A stretch of DNA of 64,000 nt from Amycolatopsis regifaucium (lineage in GTDB: Bacteria; Actinomycetota; Actinomycetes; Mycobacteriales; Pseudonocardiaceae), in assembly GCF_001613935.1 (NCBI RefSeq), contig NZ_LQCI01000002.1, positions 62,001 to 126,000 of the forward strand, written 5' to 3'. Both the position numbers and the translations under genes were made by a program. Numbering within the stretch: position 1 is the stretch's first letter; every line of letters begins with the position of its first letter. Below, piece after piece: positions 49,658 to 59,572 of the stretch. Under the pieces are notes generated by a model. That model searched no databases. It was not told where the DNA came from and saw nothing but the letters and a program-made list of their open reading frames with translations.

Positions 49658-52600
49658 ATGCGCTTGCAGCTCGACCTCTTCGGTCCAGTGCGAGCTTGGC
49701 GTGGCGGCGACGAAGTCGTACTCGGGTCGGCTCAGCGCAGGACGCTGCTGGCCGTACTGGCGTTCCAGGTGAACCAGGTCGTCACCCGGTCGGACCTCAT
49801 CGACGCCATCTGGGGGGACAAGGCACCGGCCAGCGCCAACGGCAGCATCTACACCTATGTCTCCTCGTTGCGTTCCGCCCTCGACCCCACTCGCACGCTG
49901 CGCGACGCCACGGCGGTACTGGCTTCGAGTGGCCCTGGCTACTGTCTGCGGGTCGAAGCCGAGGCGATAGACGTCGTCCGGTTCGAACACCTCCGCGAAA
50001 GGGCCCGGCTGTGCCTGCGCGGACAGGACGTCGACGGCGCGCTCGCCGCGCTGGACAACGCGCTCGAACTCTTCAAAGACGAGCCGATGTCCGGATTGCC
50101 CGGTCCCTACGCCGAGAACCAGCGTGAACGGCTGCAGGAACTGCGGCTGGAGGTCGTCGAGCGCCGCGCCAAGATCATGCTCGACGTGGGTGAGCACCAG
50201 CGAGTCCTCACCGAACTGGCGCCGGTCGCCGCGGCGCATCCGGTCCGCGAAGGACTCCAGGGCCTGCACCTGCTCGCGCTCTACCGATGCGGGCGCCGCG
50301 ACGAGGCGCTGGGCGCGTTCGAGCGGCTTCGCGCCACCACGATCGACGAACTCGGCGTCGAACCGGGCAGCGACCTGACCGCGCGCTACGAGCAGATCCG
50401 CGCCGACGACCCGGCATTGTGGCGTGGACAGGCCACCACCCCAAGGGTGACGGTCAACGCCACTCCGGCACCCCGTACCGAGTCACGCGAACCTCTCGTC
50501 GGCAGGCACTGTGAACTGGCCTGGATCCAGGCGGCGGTGCGTGACCTCGGTGAGGGCCGTGGCTGCTCCGTCTGGCTCGAAGGTGAGCCGGGAATCGGCA
50601 AATCCGCGCTGATCACGGAAGGGATCGCGCGGGCCGGGGCCGGCACGGTCGCCATCGCCGGGGCGGATCAGCTTCAGCAGCACGGTCCGCTGCAGGTCGT
50701 GCTCGACTGCCTCGACGTCAAAGTGACCTCGGCGGACGGCCGCCGCCGGGAAGTGGCTCGCGCGGCCCGCACTCTCGTCGCGGGTGACGTAGCGGAGTCC
50801 GAAGTGGTGATAGCACTCGTCGTCGAACTCGTCAGGGCCCTGTGCCGGGAACAGCCCTTGATCCTCGTGATGGACGATCTCCAGTGGGCGGACACGGCCA
50901 GCCTCGAAGCCTGGCGACGACTCGCGATCGAGGCCGGCCGCCTTCCGCTGCTGCTGGTCGGAGCGAGCAGGCGGGTGCCCGCCGAGCACCGGCTCACCAC
51001 GCTGCGCGCCCGGATTTCCACGACGGACACCCATCTCTACACCCTGGCGCCCCTTTCCCGCCAAGAGGTCGAGGAACTCGTCACCGCCCTCGCCGGAGCC
51101 ACCCCGAGCCCGGCGCTGCTCGAACTTTCGGCCGCCGCCGCCGGAAACCCCCTTTTCGTGCGCGACCTCGTCAGCGCCCTGGACGGGAACGAGCCGCCGG
51201 AAACCGCGGCCACCGAGAACGGTCCGGTCGTTCCCCAGCCCGCGCTGGAGGCAGTCGGCCGTCGCCTCGGTTTCCTCTCCGCCGCGGCCTCGGAGTTGCT
51301 GCGGTGGGCAGCCCTGCTGGACCGGTTCTTCACGCGCGACGACCTCGCCGCCGCACTGGGCAGGCCGGCGGCCGAATTCGACCACGTCGTCGCCGAGGTG
51401 GAGGCCGTCGGCCTGGTGACCCGCGCCCGGGGCAAGCTCACCTTCCGGCATCCCGTGGTCCGCGAGGCGCTCTACGCCCGGACTCCGACCGCGATCCGGC
51501 TGGCTCTGCACCGGCAACTCGCGGAAGCACTAGCGGACGTCGGCGCCCCCGTCGAACGGGTGGCGTTCCAGTTGCTCGCCGCCCCGGTCCCGGTCGACAG
51601 ATGGTTCTGCACCTGGCTGGCGCGCGAGGTCTACCAGCTGGCGCCGCGAGCTCCGTTGGCGACGATGCGGCTGCTCCAGCGGGTGAACACCGCCGGCACC
51701 GTTCCGCCCGCGCTCCGGGAAACGCTGGGAATCGCGACCGCACGGATCAAGCTCTGGCTCGATCGGGATCTCGCCGCCGAAGCAGGCCAGGTCGCCGCCC
51801 GGACGGAAGACCCCGACGTGCTGGCGGAGATGCGCTGGCTGCACTCCTTCTCGCGTCTCCTCCGGGGCACCACCGATCGAACCGTGCAGGACGTCAAGGA
51901 GGCGCTCGAGGAACCACGGCTACCGCCGGCTTGGCGTGCCCTGCACGAGTCCTTGCTGACCCGGGCCCGGGCCGGTGGCTGGCCGGTGGACGGGAATCCC
52001 GCCGAGGAACCGCGTCCGGCCCTGATCCCCGTCCAGCGGACGATGCCCGCCCTGGACCCCGTGGAGTCCTACTGGCTCGGCCGCTGGGACGCACCGCGAA
52101 AGGACCTCACACGTCGGCTTCGCAACGGAATCACCCTCGCGCGGCACACCCTCGACCGGTCCGTGGTCTTGCGGCGGATCACCGGGGTGGCGGCGGTGAT
52201 CGCCGCCCATCAGGGCAGGCCGGACGACGCGCGCACGCATCTGATGTCCGTCTGGGCCTCGGCTCCCCCTGAGGTCTCGGAGCAGGACGGCACGGAATTC
52301 ATCCTGGTGGCCAACGCGATGCTCGCCGAGGCGGAGAACCGGCCGACGGTCGCTTTCGACCTGTGGTCGGGGTTGCTCGAGCTCGAAGACGAGGCGGCCT
52401 GCCCCTGGCTGCCCGGTCTGGTCCGGGTCGCGGTCGATGCCGGGGAGTACGAGGTCGCCGAGCTGGCGACGTCGCGGTGTGAGCGCACATCGGGGTTTCG
52501 AGCGGAGGCGCTCCGATGCCGGGCCGTGCTCAGCGGGGATCCGACGGCCGCGTTCGCCGCGGCCGAGTACCTGCGGACGGCGGGAAACCGGTTCGGTGAG

Positions 52601-52771
52601 GCGCAGGCCATGGAAGACGCCGCCGCACTACTCGTCCGGCAGGGCGAGACGGCCAAGGCCGAGGCGTCGCTCCAGGTCGCTTTGAACGGTTACGACGAAC
52701 TCGACGCGATCGCGGACGTCCAGCGAGCGGAACAGCGTTTCGCCCGCGGCCGTGAGCTGGCCCGCCGATGA
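49658..52771 (+). CDS. SARP-type regulator with AAA/NTPase and TPR-like regions
   Basis: 1,037 residues from ATG 49658 (GGAGG five bases upstream). Residues 1-95 are an OmpR-like winged helix (MRLQLDLFGPVRAWRGGDEV, TRSDLIDAIWG, NGSIYTYVSSLRSAL). Residues about 100-245 are a bacterial transcriptional activation (BTAD) domain. A signalling NTPase follows, with Walker A GEPGIGKSALI (about 309-318) and Walker B LILVMDDLQWAD. The C-terminal ~450 residues are helical TPR-like, with no LuxR domain at the end. SARPs activate secondary-metabolite operons by binding direct repeats near the -35. It overlaps the next gene by four bases (ATGA). The target may be the PKS locus 12 kb away; position is the only evidence. 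Confidence 0.88.
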   Translation: MRLQLDLFGPVRAWRGGDEVVLGSAQRRTLLAVLAFQVNQVVTRSDLIDAIWGDKAPASANGSIYTYVSSLRSALDPTRTLRDATAVLASSGPGYCLRVEAEAIDVVRFEHLRERARLCLRGQDVDGALAALDNALELFKDEPMSGLPGPYAENQRERLQELRLEVVERRAKIMLDVGEHQRVLTELAPVAAAHPVREGLQGLHLLALYRCGRRDEALGAFERLRATTIDELGVEPGSDLTARYEQIRADDPALWRGQATTPRVTVNATPAPRTESREPLVGRHCELAWIQAAVRDLGEGRGCSVWLEGEPGIGKSALITEGIARAGAGTVAIAGADQLQQHGPLQVVLDCLDVKVTSADGRRREVARAARTLVAGDVAESEVVIALVVELVRALCREQPLILVMDDLQWADTASLEAWRRLAIEAGRLPLLLVGASRRVPAEHRLTTLRARISTTDTHLYTLAPLSRQEVEELVTALAGATPSPALLELSAAAAGNPLFVRDLVSALDGNEPPETAATENGPVVPQPALEAVGRRLGFLSAAASELLRWAALLDRFFTRDDLAAALGRPAAEFDHVVAEVEAVGLVTRARGKLTFRHPVVREALYARTPTAIRLALHRQLAEALADVGAPVERVAFQLLAAPVPVDRWFCTWLAREVYQLAPRAPLATMRLLQRVNTAGTVPPALRETLGIATARIKLWLDRDLAAEAGQVAARTEDPDVLAEMRWLHSFSRLLRGTTDRTVQDVKEALEEPRLPPAWRALHESLLTRARAGGWPVDGNPAEEPRPALIPVQRTMPALDPVESYWLGRWDAPRKDLTRRLRNGITLARHTLDRSVVLRRITGVAAVIAAHQGRPDDARTHLMSVWASAPPEVSEQDGTEFILVANAMLAEAENRPTVAFDLWSGLLELEDEAACPWLPGLVRVAVDAGEYEVAELATSRCERTSGFRAEALRCRAVLSGDPTAAFAAAEYLRTAGNRFGEAQAMEDAAALLVRQGETAKAEASLQVALNGYDELDAIADVQRAEQRFARGRELARR

Positions 52772-55700
52772 GCGAAAAGCCGTTCAGGGTCCAGGCGCTC
52801 GGCTCGCTGCGTGCCTGGCTCGGCGACGACGAACTCGAACTGGGTCCTGCCCGTCAGCGCGCCGTGTTCGCCGCACTGGCGACCCGGGCGGTGACCCGGC
52901 CGATCACCAGGGCCGAGCTGATCCAGGCGGTCTGGGGCGACACCGCGCCCGTCAGCGCGAACGGCAGCGTGCACACCTACATCTCGGGGCTGCGCCGGAT
53001 CCTGGAACCGAGCCGGACCCGCTGGTCCACCGACGGTCTGCTGGTGTCGGACTCCGCCGGGTACCGGCTCAGGCTCGATTCCGCCGCGCTCGACATCGGC
53101 GAGTTCGGCCGGCTTCGCGAAACGGCTCGCGCGCACTGGCAGGAGAACGACGCCGCCGGCACGGTCGAAACGCTGGACCGCGCGCTCGCCCTGTGGAGCG
53201 GGGAAGCGCTGACCGGGATCCCCGGCCCTCATGCCGAGTCGCTGCGCGCCGGGTTGGCCGAACAGCGGCTCGCCGCGCTCGAGTTGCGGGCGGCCGGGCT
53301 GCTGGCCTTGGGAGCGCATGAGGATTTGGTGTCCGAACTGACGCTCCTCGTGCGCGAGCACCCGTTGCGGGAACCGCTCTGGCAGTCGTTGATGATCGCC
53401 CTGCACCGCGGTGGCCGTACCACCGAGGCCCTGGACGCCTTCCGTACCGCACGCCGGATCCTGCGTGCGGAGCTGGGTGTCCAACCTGGACGGAAGCTCG
53501 TCGAGATCCACCAGCGGATTCTCGTCAACGACCCGGAACTGGCGCCACCCGTCGAGCAGGCGGCCGCCGTCGAGACGCTGTCTGTGCTCCCCGGCCCGGT
53601 CGCCCACGCCTTGGAGGCCCGTGGCGAGACGTCGCCCGTCTGCCACGGCCGCGAAGGAGAAGTCACTCTTCTTCGGCGGCTGGCCGAAGAAGTCCTGGCC
53701 GGACGTGGCCGGACGGTGTGGATCGAGGGCGAACCCGGCATCGGGAAGTCCGAGGTGCTCACCCGCGCGCTCGCGGACGTCGGCGAGCGCGGTTGCCACG
53801 TCGCCTGGGCCGCGGCCAGTGAACTGGAGCAATTGTTCCCGCTGCAAGTGGTCCTGGAATGCCTCGGACTGGACGCGAAGCTCATCGGCGCGGACGCGAC
53901 GGCGAACGGCACCGACCCGGTGGCCGCCGCCGCGGACCAGATCCTCACCCACATCGACCGGCTGTGCGCCACCGCGCCGCTGGTGATGGTCATCGACGAC
54001 CTGCAGTGGGCCGACGAGGCGAGCGTGCTCATGTGGAACCGGCTCTCCGCGGCCACCCGGCAACTTCCGCTGCTGCTGATCGCCGCATCGCGCCCCGTTC
54101 CGCGGCGGGAGGAACTGGTGCAGGCGCGTCAGGCGGCGGAGGCCCGCGGGCTCGAATTGATCACCCTCGGCCCGCTCACCGTGCCCGCCGCCGAAGACCT
54201 CCTCGGCGACCTGATCGGCGCCCGTCCCGGCGAGGAACTGTGCTCGCTCATCACCAAGGCCGCGGGCAATCCGCTCTACCTTCGCGAGGTGACCGGCGCG
54301 CTGATGCGCGAAGACGCCCTCAAGGTCGTCGACGGGATCGCGCGGGTGCGGACAGGTACGGACCTGAAGGCGCCGGAGTCCCTGCTGGACGCGGTTTCCC
54401 GGACGCTGGATCTGCTCGGAGAATTCTCCAGAGAGACAGTGCGCCGCGCGGCGGTGCTGGGCATGGAGTTCGGCCTGGCGCAAGTGGGCGCCACGATGGG
54501 CAAGATGCCATCCGAACTGCTCGGTGTGTTCGAAGAAGTGATGGAGATGCGGATCATCGTGGACACCGGGACGCAGCTGGCGTTCCGGCATCCGATGCTC
54601 CGGTGGGCGCTGTACAACGAAATTCCCGGCGACGTCCGGGCCGAGTGGCACCGCCGGGCAGCCGAGGCGCTCGCGGAGATCGGTTCGGGGGTCGAACACG
54701 TCGCCCAGCAGCTCGTCGCCGTTCCGGCGGCGGTCGACGACTGGGTGATCGGCTGGCTGGCCGACCACCACGAGTCCCTCGCGAACCGCGCCCCGTCGAT
54801 CGCCGCGGTCCTCCTGCACCGGGTGCTGGACGAATGCCCGGCGGACGACCCTCGCCGCGAAGCACTGCTCGCCGCCTACGTCCTGGTGCTGTTCCGGCTC
54901 GATCAGGAGCCCTTCGACCTGGCGCGGGAAGCCATGCTCATCAGCCGTGACCCGAACCGGGCGGCGGAGATGCGCCACCTCGCGGCGGCGATGGCGCATC
55001 GCCGCGGTGACACGGACACCGCGATAAGCCTGTTGGCCCGCAACGACTCCCCGGAGACCCCGCCGATCTGGCGGGAGCGACGCCGCGCCCTGCTGGCGAA
55101 CTTCGACCGCGGCACCCTCGACGACCTCGAAGAGGCGTCCAGGAAGGCCCTGCGGTCCTACCGGCAGGCGCTCTCGGTGGGCGAGCCTTATCCGATCGGG
55201 CACGCGCTGCAGACACTGTGGCTCGTCAAATCGATCGAACGCGACCACGAAGGCGCGCTGCGCCATGTCGAGCAGGCCATCGAGGCCGTCGAAGGACATC
55301 AAGAGCACGCGGGGTTCTACTTCGACCTGCTCGACAACCGCCTGTTCACCCTGCAGAACCTCGACCAGCTGGACGAGGCGCGGTCGACGCTGCGCACCGC
55401 CCGGCGCGCGGCGGCGAAATACTCGCTTCCCCATGGACTTCAGGTCTCCTCGGCCGTGCACGACTACTGGACCGGCGAGTGGGACGACGCGCTGGCAGAG
55501 CTGGACACCGTCACCGAAGACGGACCGGCGATCACCTTCCACGGCCATCGCGAGCCGGGCGCGGCCGCACTGCTGCTGCACGGTGTCGCCGGGTTGATCC
55601 ACGGCCGCCGCGGCGAGACCGAACAGGCCGCGGCCCATCTCTATGCCGCCGAGGAGCACATCCCGGTCACCGGCTCCGAGCGGGAGAGCTGCGACTTCCT

Positions 55701-56439
55701 CCTGGTCGCCCGTTCTCTGCAGGCCGAACAACGAGGCGACCCGGACCAGGCCGTCGCGCTGCTCAGCCCGGTCATGGACCCCACGTACGCCGCGATGATG
55801 CTGCGTCACCAATGGCTTCCGTGGCTCATCCGGCTGGCCAAGGCTCAGGGCGGCGACGACATCGCGGCCAAGGCACTCGACGTCTGCCGGGAAGAGGCCG
55901 CGAAAGAGGTCACACCCGCGAGAGCGACCGCTGCCGCGCGATGGTGCGAAGCGCTCGTCTCCGGCGAGCCGGGGCCCCTGCTTGAGGCCGTCGATCATTA
56001 CGACAAGGTCGGCCGCCGGATCGAGCTGGCCTCGGCGCTGGGCGATGCCGCGGTCCTGCTCGCCGGGAAAGGCAGGCTTGACGAGGCCCGGGCGGCGGCG
56101 AACGACGCTGTCGCCGAGCTGGACCGTTTCGGCGCGCAATGGGACGTCGAGGCGCTCGAACAGCGCTTACGGAAGTACAGCATCACCCTGGGACGGCCGG
56201 ACAAAGCCGTCGCGGCGGCGGGATGGGCCTCGTTGTCGGCCATGGAGCGCGCGGTCGCGACCTTGGCGGGACAGGGACGCTCGAACCCGGAGATCGCCAC
56301 CGCGCTGGCGCTCCCCCGCCGCACCGTGCAGGCGCATGTCACCCGCGTGCTCGCCGTACTCGGCCTGGAGTCGCGCAACGGTCTCGCCGGACTCCCCGTC
56401 GGCACTTCGATCAGGCAGGTAGCGCGTTCCTCTCGATGA
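52768..56439 (+). CDS. SARP-AAA-TPR regulator with C-terminal LuxR helix-turn-helix
   Basis: 1,223 residues, ATG overlapping the preceding stop. Same plan as its neighbour: winged helix (FRVQALGSLRAWLGDDELEL, NGSVHTYISGLRRIL), BTAD domain, Walker A GEPGIGKSEVL (about 321-330), Walker B LVMVIDDLQWADEA and TPR-like helices. It also ends with a LuxR-type helix-turn-helix (LSAMERAVATLAGQGRSNPE, RRTVQAHVTRVLAVLGLE). It thus has DNA-binding domains at both ends. The two genes are probably a tandem duplication with gain or loss of the tail. Its 3' end overlaps the convergent beta-glucosidase gene by 29 bases. Confidence 0.9.
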   Translation: MSEKPFRVQALGSLRAWLGDDELELGPARQRAVFAALATRAVTRPITRAELIQAVWGDTAPVSANGSVHTYISGLRRILEPSRTRWSTDGLLVSDSAGYRLRLDSAALDIGEFGRLRETARAHWQENDAAGTVETLDRALALWSGEALTGIPGPHAESLRAGLAEQRLAALELRAAGLLALGAHEDLVSELTLLVREHPLREPLWQSLMIALHRGGRTTEALDAFRTARRILRAELGVQPGRKLVEIHQRILVNDPELAPPVEQAAAVETLSVLPGPVAHALEARGETSPVCHGREGEVTLLRRLAEEVLAGRGRTVWIEGEPGIGKSEVLTRALADVGERGCHVAWAAASELEQLFPLQVVLECLGLDAKLIGADATANGTDPVAAAADQILTHIDRLCATAPLVMVIDDLQWADEASVLMWNRLSAATRQLPLLLIAASRPVPRREELVQARQAAEARGLELITLGPLTVPAAEDLLGDLIGARPGEELCSLITKAAGNPLYLREVTGALMREDALKVVDGIARVRTGTDLKAPESLLDAVSRTLDLLGEFSRETVRRAAVLGMEFGLAQVGATMGKMPSELLGVFEEVMEMRIIVDTGTQLAFRHPMLRWALYNEIPGDVRAEWHRRAAEALAEIGSGVEHVAQQLVAVPAAVDDWVIGWLADHHESLANRAPSIAAVLLHRVLDECPADDPRREALLAAYVLVLFRLDQEPFDLAREAMLISRDPNRAAEMRHLAAAMAHRRGDTDTAISLLARNDSPETPPIWRERRRALLANFDRGTLDDLEEASRKALRSYRQALSVGEPYPIGHALQTLWLVKSIERDHEGALRHVEQAIEAVEGHQEHAGFYFDLLDNRLFTLQNLDQLDEARSTLRTARRAAAKYSLPHGLQVSSAVHDYWTGEWDDALAELDTVTEDGPAITFHGHREPGAAALLLHGVAGLIHGRRGETEQAAAHLYAAEEHIPVTGSERESCDFLLVARSLQAEQRGDPDQAVALLSPVMDPTYAAMMLRHQWLPWLIRLAKAQGGDDIAAKALDVCREEAAKEVTPARATAAARWCEALVSGEPGPLLEAVDHYDKVGRRIELASALGDAAVLLAGKGRLDEARAAANDAVAELDRFGAQWDVEALEQRLRKYSITLGRPDKAVAAAGWASLSAMERAVATLAGQGRSNPEIATALALPRRTVQAHVTRVLAVLGLESRNGLAGLPVGTSIRQVARSSR

Positions 56440-57799
56440 CACGCGCGTAGTAGCGGGCGCTGTCCTTGACGGTGCGGCGCAGTCCGTCGGCGAAGTCCAC
56501 CCTGACCAGGCCGAACCGCTGGGTGTACCCGAGTGACCATTCGAAGTTGTCCAGCAGCGACCAGACCACGTATCCGCGCACGTCCGCCCCCGCGTCGATC
56601 GCGGCGAGGATCGCGTGCAGGTGCTCGTGGAGGTACCGTTCGCGCTCGCTGTCCCGGATCCGGCCGTCCTCCTCGACCCGGTCTTCGAACGCGGCGCCGT
56701 TCTCCAGAACGTGCGTCGGCAGGCCTCCCGTGTGGCGGTGCAGCCAGACGAGAAGATCCGTCAGCGAATCCGGTGCCTGCTCCCAGCCGAACGACGTCAG
56801 CGGTCCTCGCGGCGGGGTCACGTCCATCCCGCGCAGGCTCGGCAACCCACAGTTGCTCACGGCATCGGTGTCCTCCAGCGGGATCACCCTGGCCGGGGCG
56901 TAATAGTTGACCCCGAGCCAGTCCATCGGCTGGGCGATGGTCTCGAGGTCGCCATCGTGGATGACCGACGTCCAGTCGCCGAGGTGCCAGGTGTCGGCCA
57001 GGACGTCCTCCGGGTAGCCCCGGCCCAAAGCGGGATCGAGGAAGAAGCGGTTGTGGAGGCCGTCGAATTTTCGCTTGGCTTCGCGATGCCGCTCATCGTC
57101 GACGTCGGCCAGCGTCGGCGCGAAGTTCAGCGCCAGGCCGAACTCCTGTCCCGGCCTGGCGCCCGTGCGCAGCACTTGCATGGCGAGCCCGTGGGCGAGC
57201 ATCAGGTGGTGCGCCGCGCGCATCGCGAGTACCTCGTCGGTGCGCCCGGGAGCGTGCACCCCGGTTCCGTAGCCCAGGAACGCCGCGCAAAACGGCTCGT
57301 TGACCGTTGTCCAGTGATCCACCCGGTCGCCGAGCAACTCCTGGACCAACGCCGTGTAGTCGGCGAAGCGGTATGCCGTGTCCCTGGCCGGCCAACCGCC
57401 TTCGTCTTCGAGCGCCTGCGGCAGATCCCAGTGGTAGAGCGTCAGCGAAGGGGTGATCCCGCGGTCCAGCAGGGCGTCCACCATGCGGTCGTAGAACCCG
57501 AGGCCGCGCACTTCCAACGTGCGCCCGTCCGGCATCACGCGCGGCCACGAGACCGAGAATCGGTAGCCGGGGACGCCGATCCGGGCCAACAACGCGAAAT
57601 CTTCCTCGTAGCGATGGAAGTGGTCGCAGGCCACGTCCGCGGTATGCCCGGAGTGGATCTTGCCCTCGACTGCCGCGAAGGTGTCCCAGACCGATCGGCC
57701 CCGCCCGCCCTCGGCGACGCCACCCTCGACCTGGAAGGCCGAAGTACCCGCTCCCCAGCGGAAACCGGGCGGGAAACGGTACTGCTGCGCCACGTCCAT
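56411..57799 (-). CDS. GH1 family beta-glucosidase
   Basis: 462 residues from ATG 57799 (GAGAGGAACGTG upstream). Typical GH1: FRWGAGTSAFQVEGG at the N-terminus, acid/base Glu168 in WTTVNEPFCAAF, nucleophile Glu366 in HVLENGAAF, and SLLDNFEWSLGYTQRFGLV in the aglycone/substrate wall. The usual TENG at the nucleophile is LENG here. There is no signal peptide, so it is cytoplasmic, cleaving beta-glucosides brought in by the ABC importer encoded just upstream (10 bp). With the binding protein and two permeases it resembles cebEFG-bglC cello-oligosaccharide loci. Substrate is inferred from that similarity. Confidence 0.93.
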   Translation of the reverse strand: MDVAQQYRFPPGFRWGAGTSAFQVEGGVAEGGRGRSVWDTFAAVEGKIHSGHTADVACDHFHRYEEDFALLARIGVPGYRFSVSWPRVMPDGRTLEVRGLGFYDRMVDALLDRGITPSLTLYHWDLPQALEDEGGWPARDTAYRFADYTALVQELLGDRVDHWTTVNEPFCAAFLGYGTGVHAPGRTDEVLAMRAAHHLMLAHGLAMQVLRTGARPGQEFGLALNFAPTLADVDDERHREAKRKFDGLHNRFFLDPALGRGYPEDVLADTWHLGDWTSVIHDGDLETIAQPMDWLGVNYYAPARVIPLEDTDAVSNCGLPSLRGMDVTPPRGPLTSFGWEQAPDSLTDLLVWLHRHTGGLPTHVLENGAAFEDRVEEDGRIRDSERERYLHEHLHAILAAIDAGADVRGYVVWSLLDNFEWSLGYTQRFGLVRVDFADGLRRTVKDSARYYARVIERNALPA

Positions 57800-57809
57800 C
57801 ACGTTCCTC

Positions 57810-58652
57810 TCATCGCTTGAAACCCGAGCTGGGCCCGCCGAGTAGCGCTCCCTGGACCATGTGCCGCGCCAGCAGGACGAACAGCACGATCACCGGGAGC
57901 ACCCCGAGCGTCGCGCCGGTGAGCATCAGCGCGTAGTCGGTGTAGTAACCGCTGGCGAGCGTCGACAGCGCCACCTGGACGGTGGGGCTGTCATGCGGGT
58001 CCAGGACGACGAGCGGGAAGAAGAAGTCGTTCCAGGCCGCCATGAACGTGAGCATCGCCAGCACGGCCGCCTGGGACCGGATCGCGGGCAGGCCCACGTG
58101 CCAGTACGACCGGAGAATCGAGCAACCGTCCATCGTGGCCGCGTCGAGCAGCTCGGCGGGGACGGCCTCTTCACAAGCTTGGCGCATCCAGAACACGCTG
58201 AACGCGCTCACCAGGCCCGGCACGATCACCGCCGTCAATTCGCCGTACCAGCCCAGTTCGCCCACCACCATGTACAGCGGGATGATCCCCAACTGGGCAG
58301 GCACCATCACCGTGCCGACGAGCAGCAGGAACAGCGTGTCGCGACCGCGGAAGCGCAGTCTGGCGAAGGCGAATCCGGCGAGGCTCGCCAACACCACGTT
58401 GGACACCGTCACCGTGCTCGAGACGATGAGCGAGTTCTGCATGGCGAGCCAGAAATCGACCTTGTCGAAGACCTCGCGCACGTTGTCCAGGAGATGCCCG
58501 CCAGGGATCAGCGGCGGAGTCCGCTCGGCGATCGCGGATCCGTCCCTGGTGGACACCACGAACGACCAGTAGAGCGGGAAGACCGACCCGATCACGACCG
58601 CCAGCAGCGCACCGTAGACCAGGAAGCCGGGCCGGCGCCGTCGCCGCACCAT
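57810..58652 (-). CDS. Carbohydrate ABC transporter permease (MalG/CebG type)
   Basis: 280 residues from ATG 58652, whose A is the last base of the previous stop. Six hydrophobic segments and the EAA-loop MDGCSILRSYWHVGLPAIRS (EAA equivalent AATMDG) mark an inner permease of the CUT1 family. The N-terminus is RRRRRPGF followed by a membrane segment. It pairs with the permease upstream and should couple to a shared MsiK-type ATPase encoded elsewhere, since no ATPase gene is present. Confidence 0.92.
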   Translation of the reverse strand: MVRRRRRPGFLVYGALLAVVIGSVFPLYWSFVVSTRDGSAIAERTPPLIPGGHLLDNVREVFDKVDFWLAMQNSLIVSSTVTVSNVVLASLAGFAFARLRFRGRDTLFLLLVGTVMVPAQLGIIPLYMVVGELGWYGELTAVIVPGLVSAFSVFWMRQACEEAVPAELLDAATMDGCSILRSYWHVGLPAIRSQAAVLAMLTFMAAWNDFFFPLVVLDPHDSPTVQVALSTLASGYYTDYALMLTGATLGVLPVIVLFVLLARHMVQGALLGGPSSGFKR

Positions 58653-59572
58653 CACGCTCTCCCGGGGAGCCGGCGGGCGAGGACGACACAGCCTGCCGCG
58701 AGCGCGGCGCAGACGAGGAACACCACCCACGCGATCGCGGCCGCGTAACCGGCGTCGAACTGCCCGAACCCCTTCTCGTACAGGTACATCACGATGGTTT
58801 GGAACTGGCGGTCGTCGCCGCCGGTGCCCGCCACGCCGTTGGTGTCGAACAACTGCGGTTCGACGAACAACTGCGTTCCGCCGATGGCCGAGACGACCGC
58901 GGTGAAGAGGATCGTCGGCCGGATCGACGGCACCGTGACGGACCAGAACTGCCGCAGCCGGGAAGCACCGTCGAGTTCCGCGGCTTCGTACAGTTCGGCG
59001 GGCACGCTCTGCATCGCCGCCAGGTACAGCAGCGCGTTGTAGCCCGCCCAGCGCCAGACGACGATCAGTGCGATCGCCGCCTGCGCCGACCAGCCGTGTG
59101 CGTGCCAGTCGAGCGGCGGCAGGCCCACGAGGCCGAGTAGCCAGTTGATGACGCCGAAGTCGCGCCCGAACAACTGCCCGAACACCAAGGCCACCGCCGC
59201 CACCGAAACCACGTTCGGCAGGAGGACGGCCGAGCGCCAGAAGGTCTTGGCGCGCAGCGGACGGTCGAGCAGGGCGGCGACACCCAGCGCGAGCACGATC
59301 TGCGGCACCGTGGCGAGCAGCAGCAAGGTGAGTGTGTTGCCGAGGGCGTTGTAGAACTTGGGGTCGCCGAACAGGGCGAAGTAGTTGTGCAGTCCGACGT
59401 AACCCTCGTCGCCATTGATCAACTGCCAGTCGTGCAGCGACACCCAGAGCGTGAAGAGCAGGGGAAACAGCCCGAACACCGCGAAGAGCGCGAAGAAGGG
59501 CATGACCATGAGGAACGGCGTGACCCGCCGATCCCATCGAGCCGAGAGCCCCCGGTCACGAAGCCGCGGCAC
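58652..59572 (-). CDS. Carbohydrate ABC transporter permease (MalF/CebF type)
   Basis: 306 residues, GTG start 59572 overlapping the end of the binding-protein gene by 17 bases. Hydrophobic segments FLMVMPFFALFAVFGLFPLL and following, and the EAA loop ELYEAAELDGASRLRQFWSV, identify a CUT1 permease. It is the partner of the downstream permease. Overlaps on both sides argue for one transcript with coupled translation. Confidence 0.92.
   Translation of the reverse strand: MPRLRDRGLSARWDRRVTPFLMVMPFFALFAVFGLFPLLFTLWVSLHDWQLINGDEGYVGLHNYFALFGDPKFYNALGNTLTLLLLATVPQIVLALGVAALLDRPLRAKTFWRSAVLLPNVVSVAAVALVFGQLFGRDFGVINWLLGLVGLPPLDWHAHGWSAQAAIALIVVWRWAGYNALLYLAAMQSVPAELYEAAELDGASRLRQFWSVTVPSIRPTILFTAVVSAIGGTQLFVEPQLFDTNGVAGTGGDDRQFQTIVMYLYEKGFGQFDAGYAAAIAWVVFLVCAALAAGCVVLARRLPGRA

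Noticed and set aside
52690..56139. 1,149-codon minus-strand frame opposite the second SARP gene
   Set aside because: Shadow composition; the plus frame has winged-helix, Walker and LuxR motifs.
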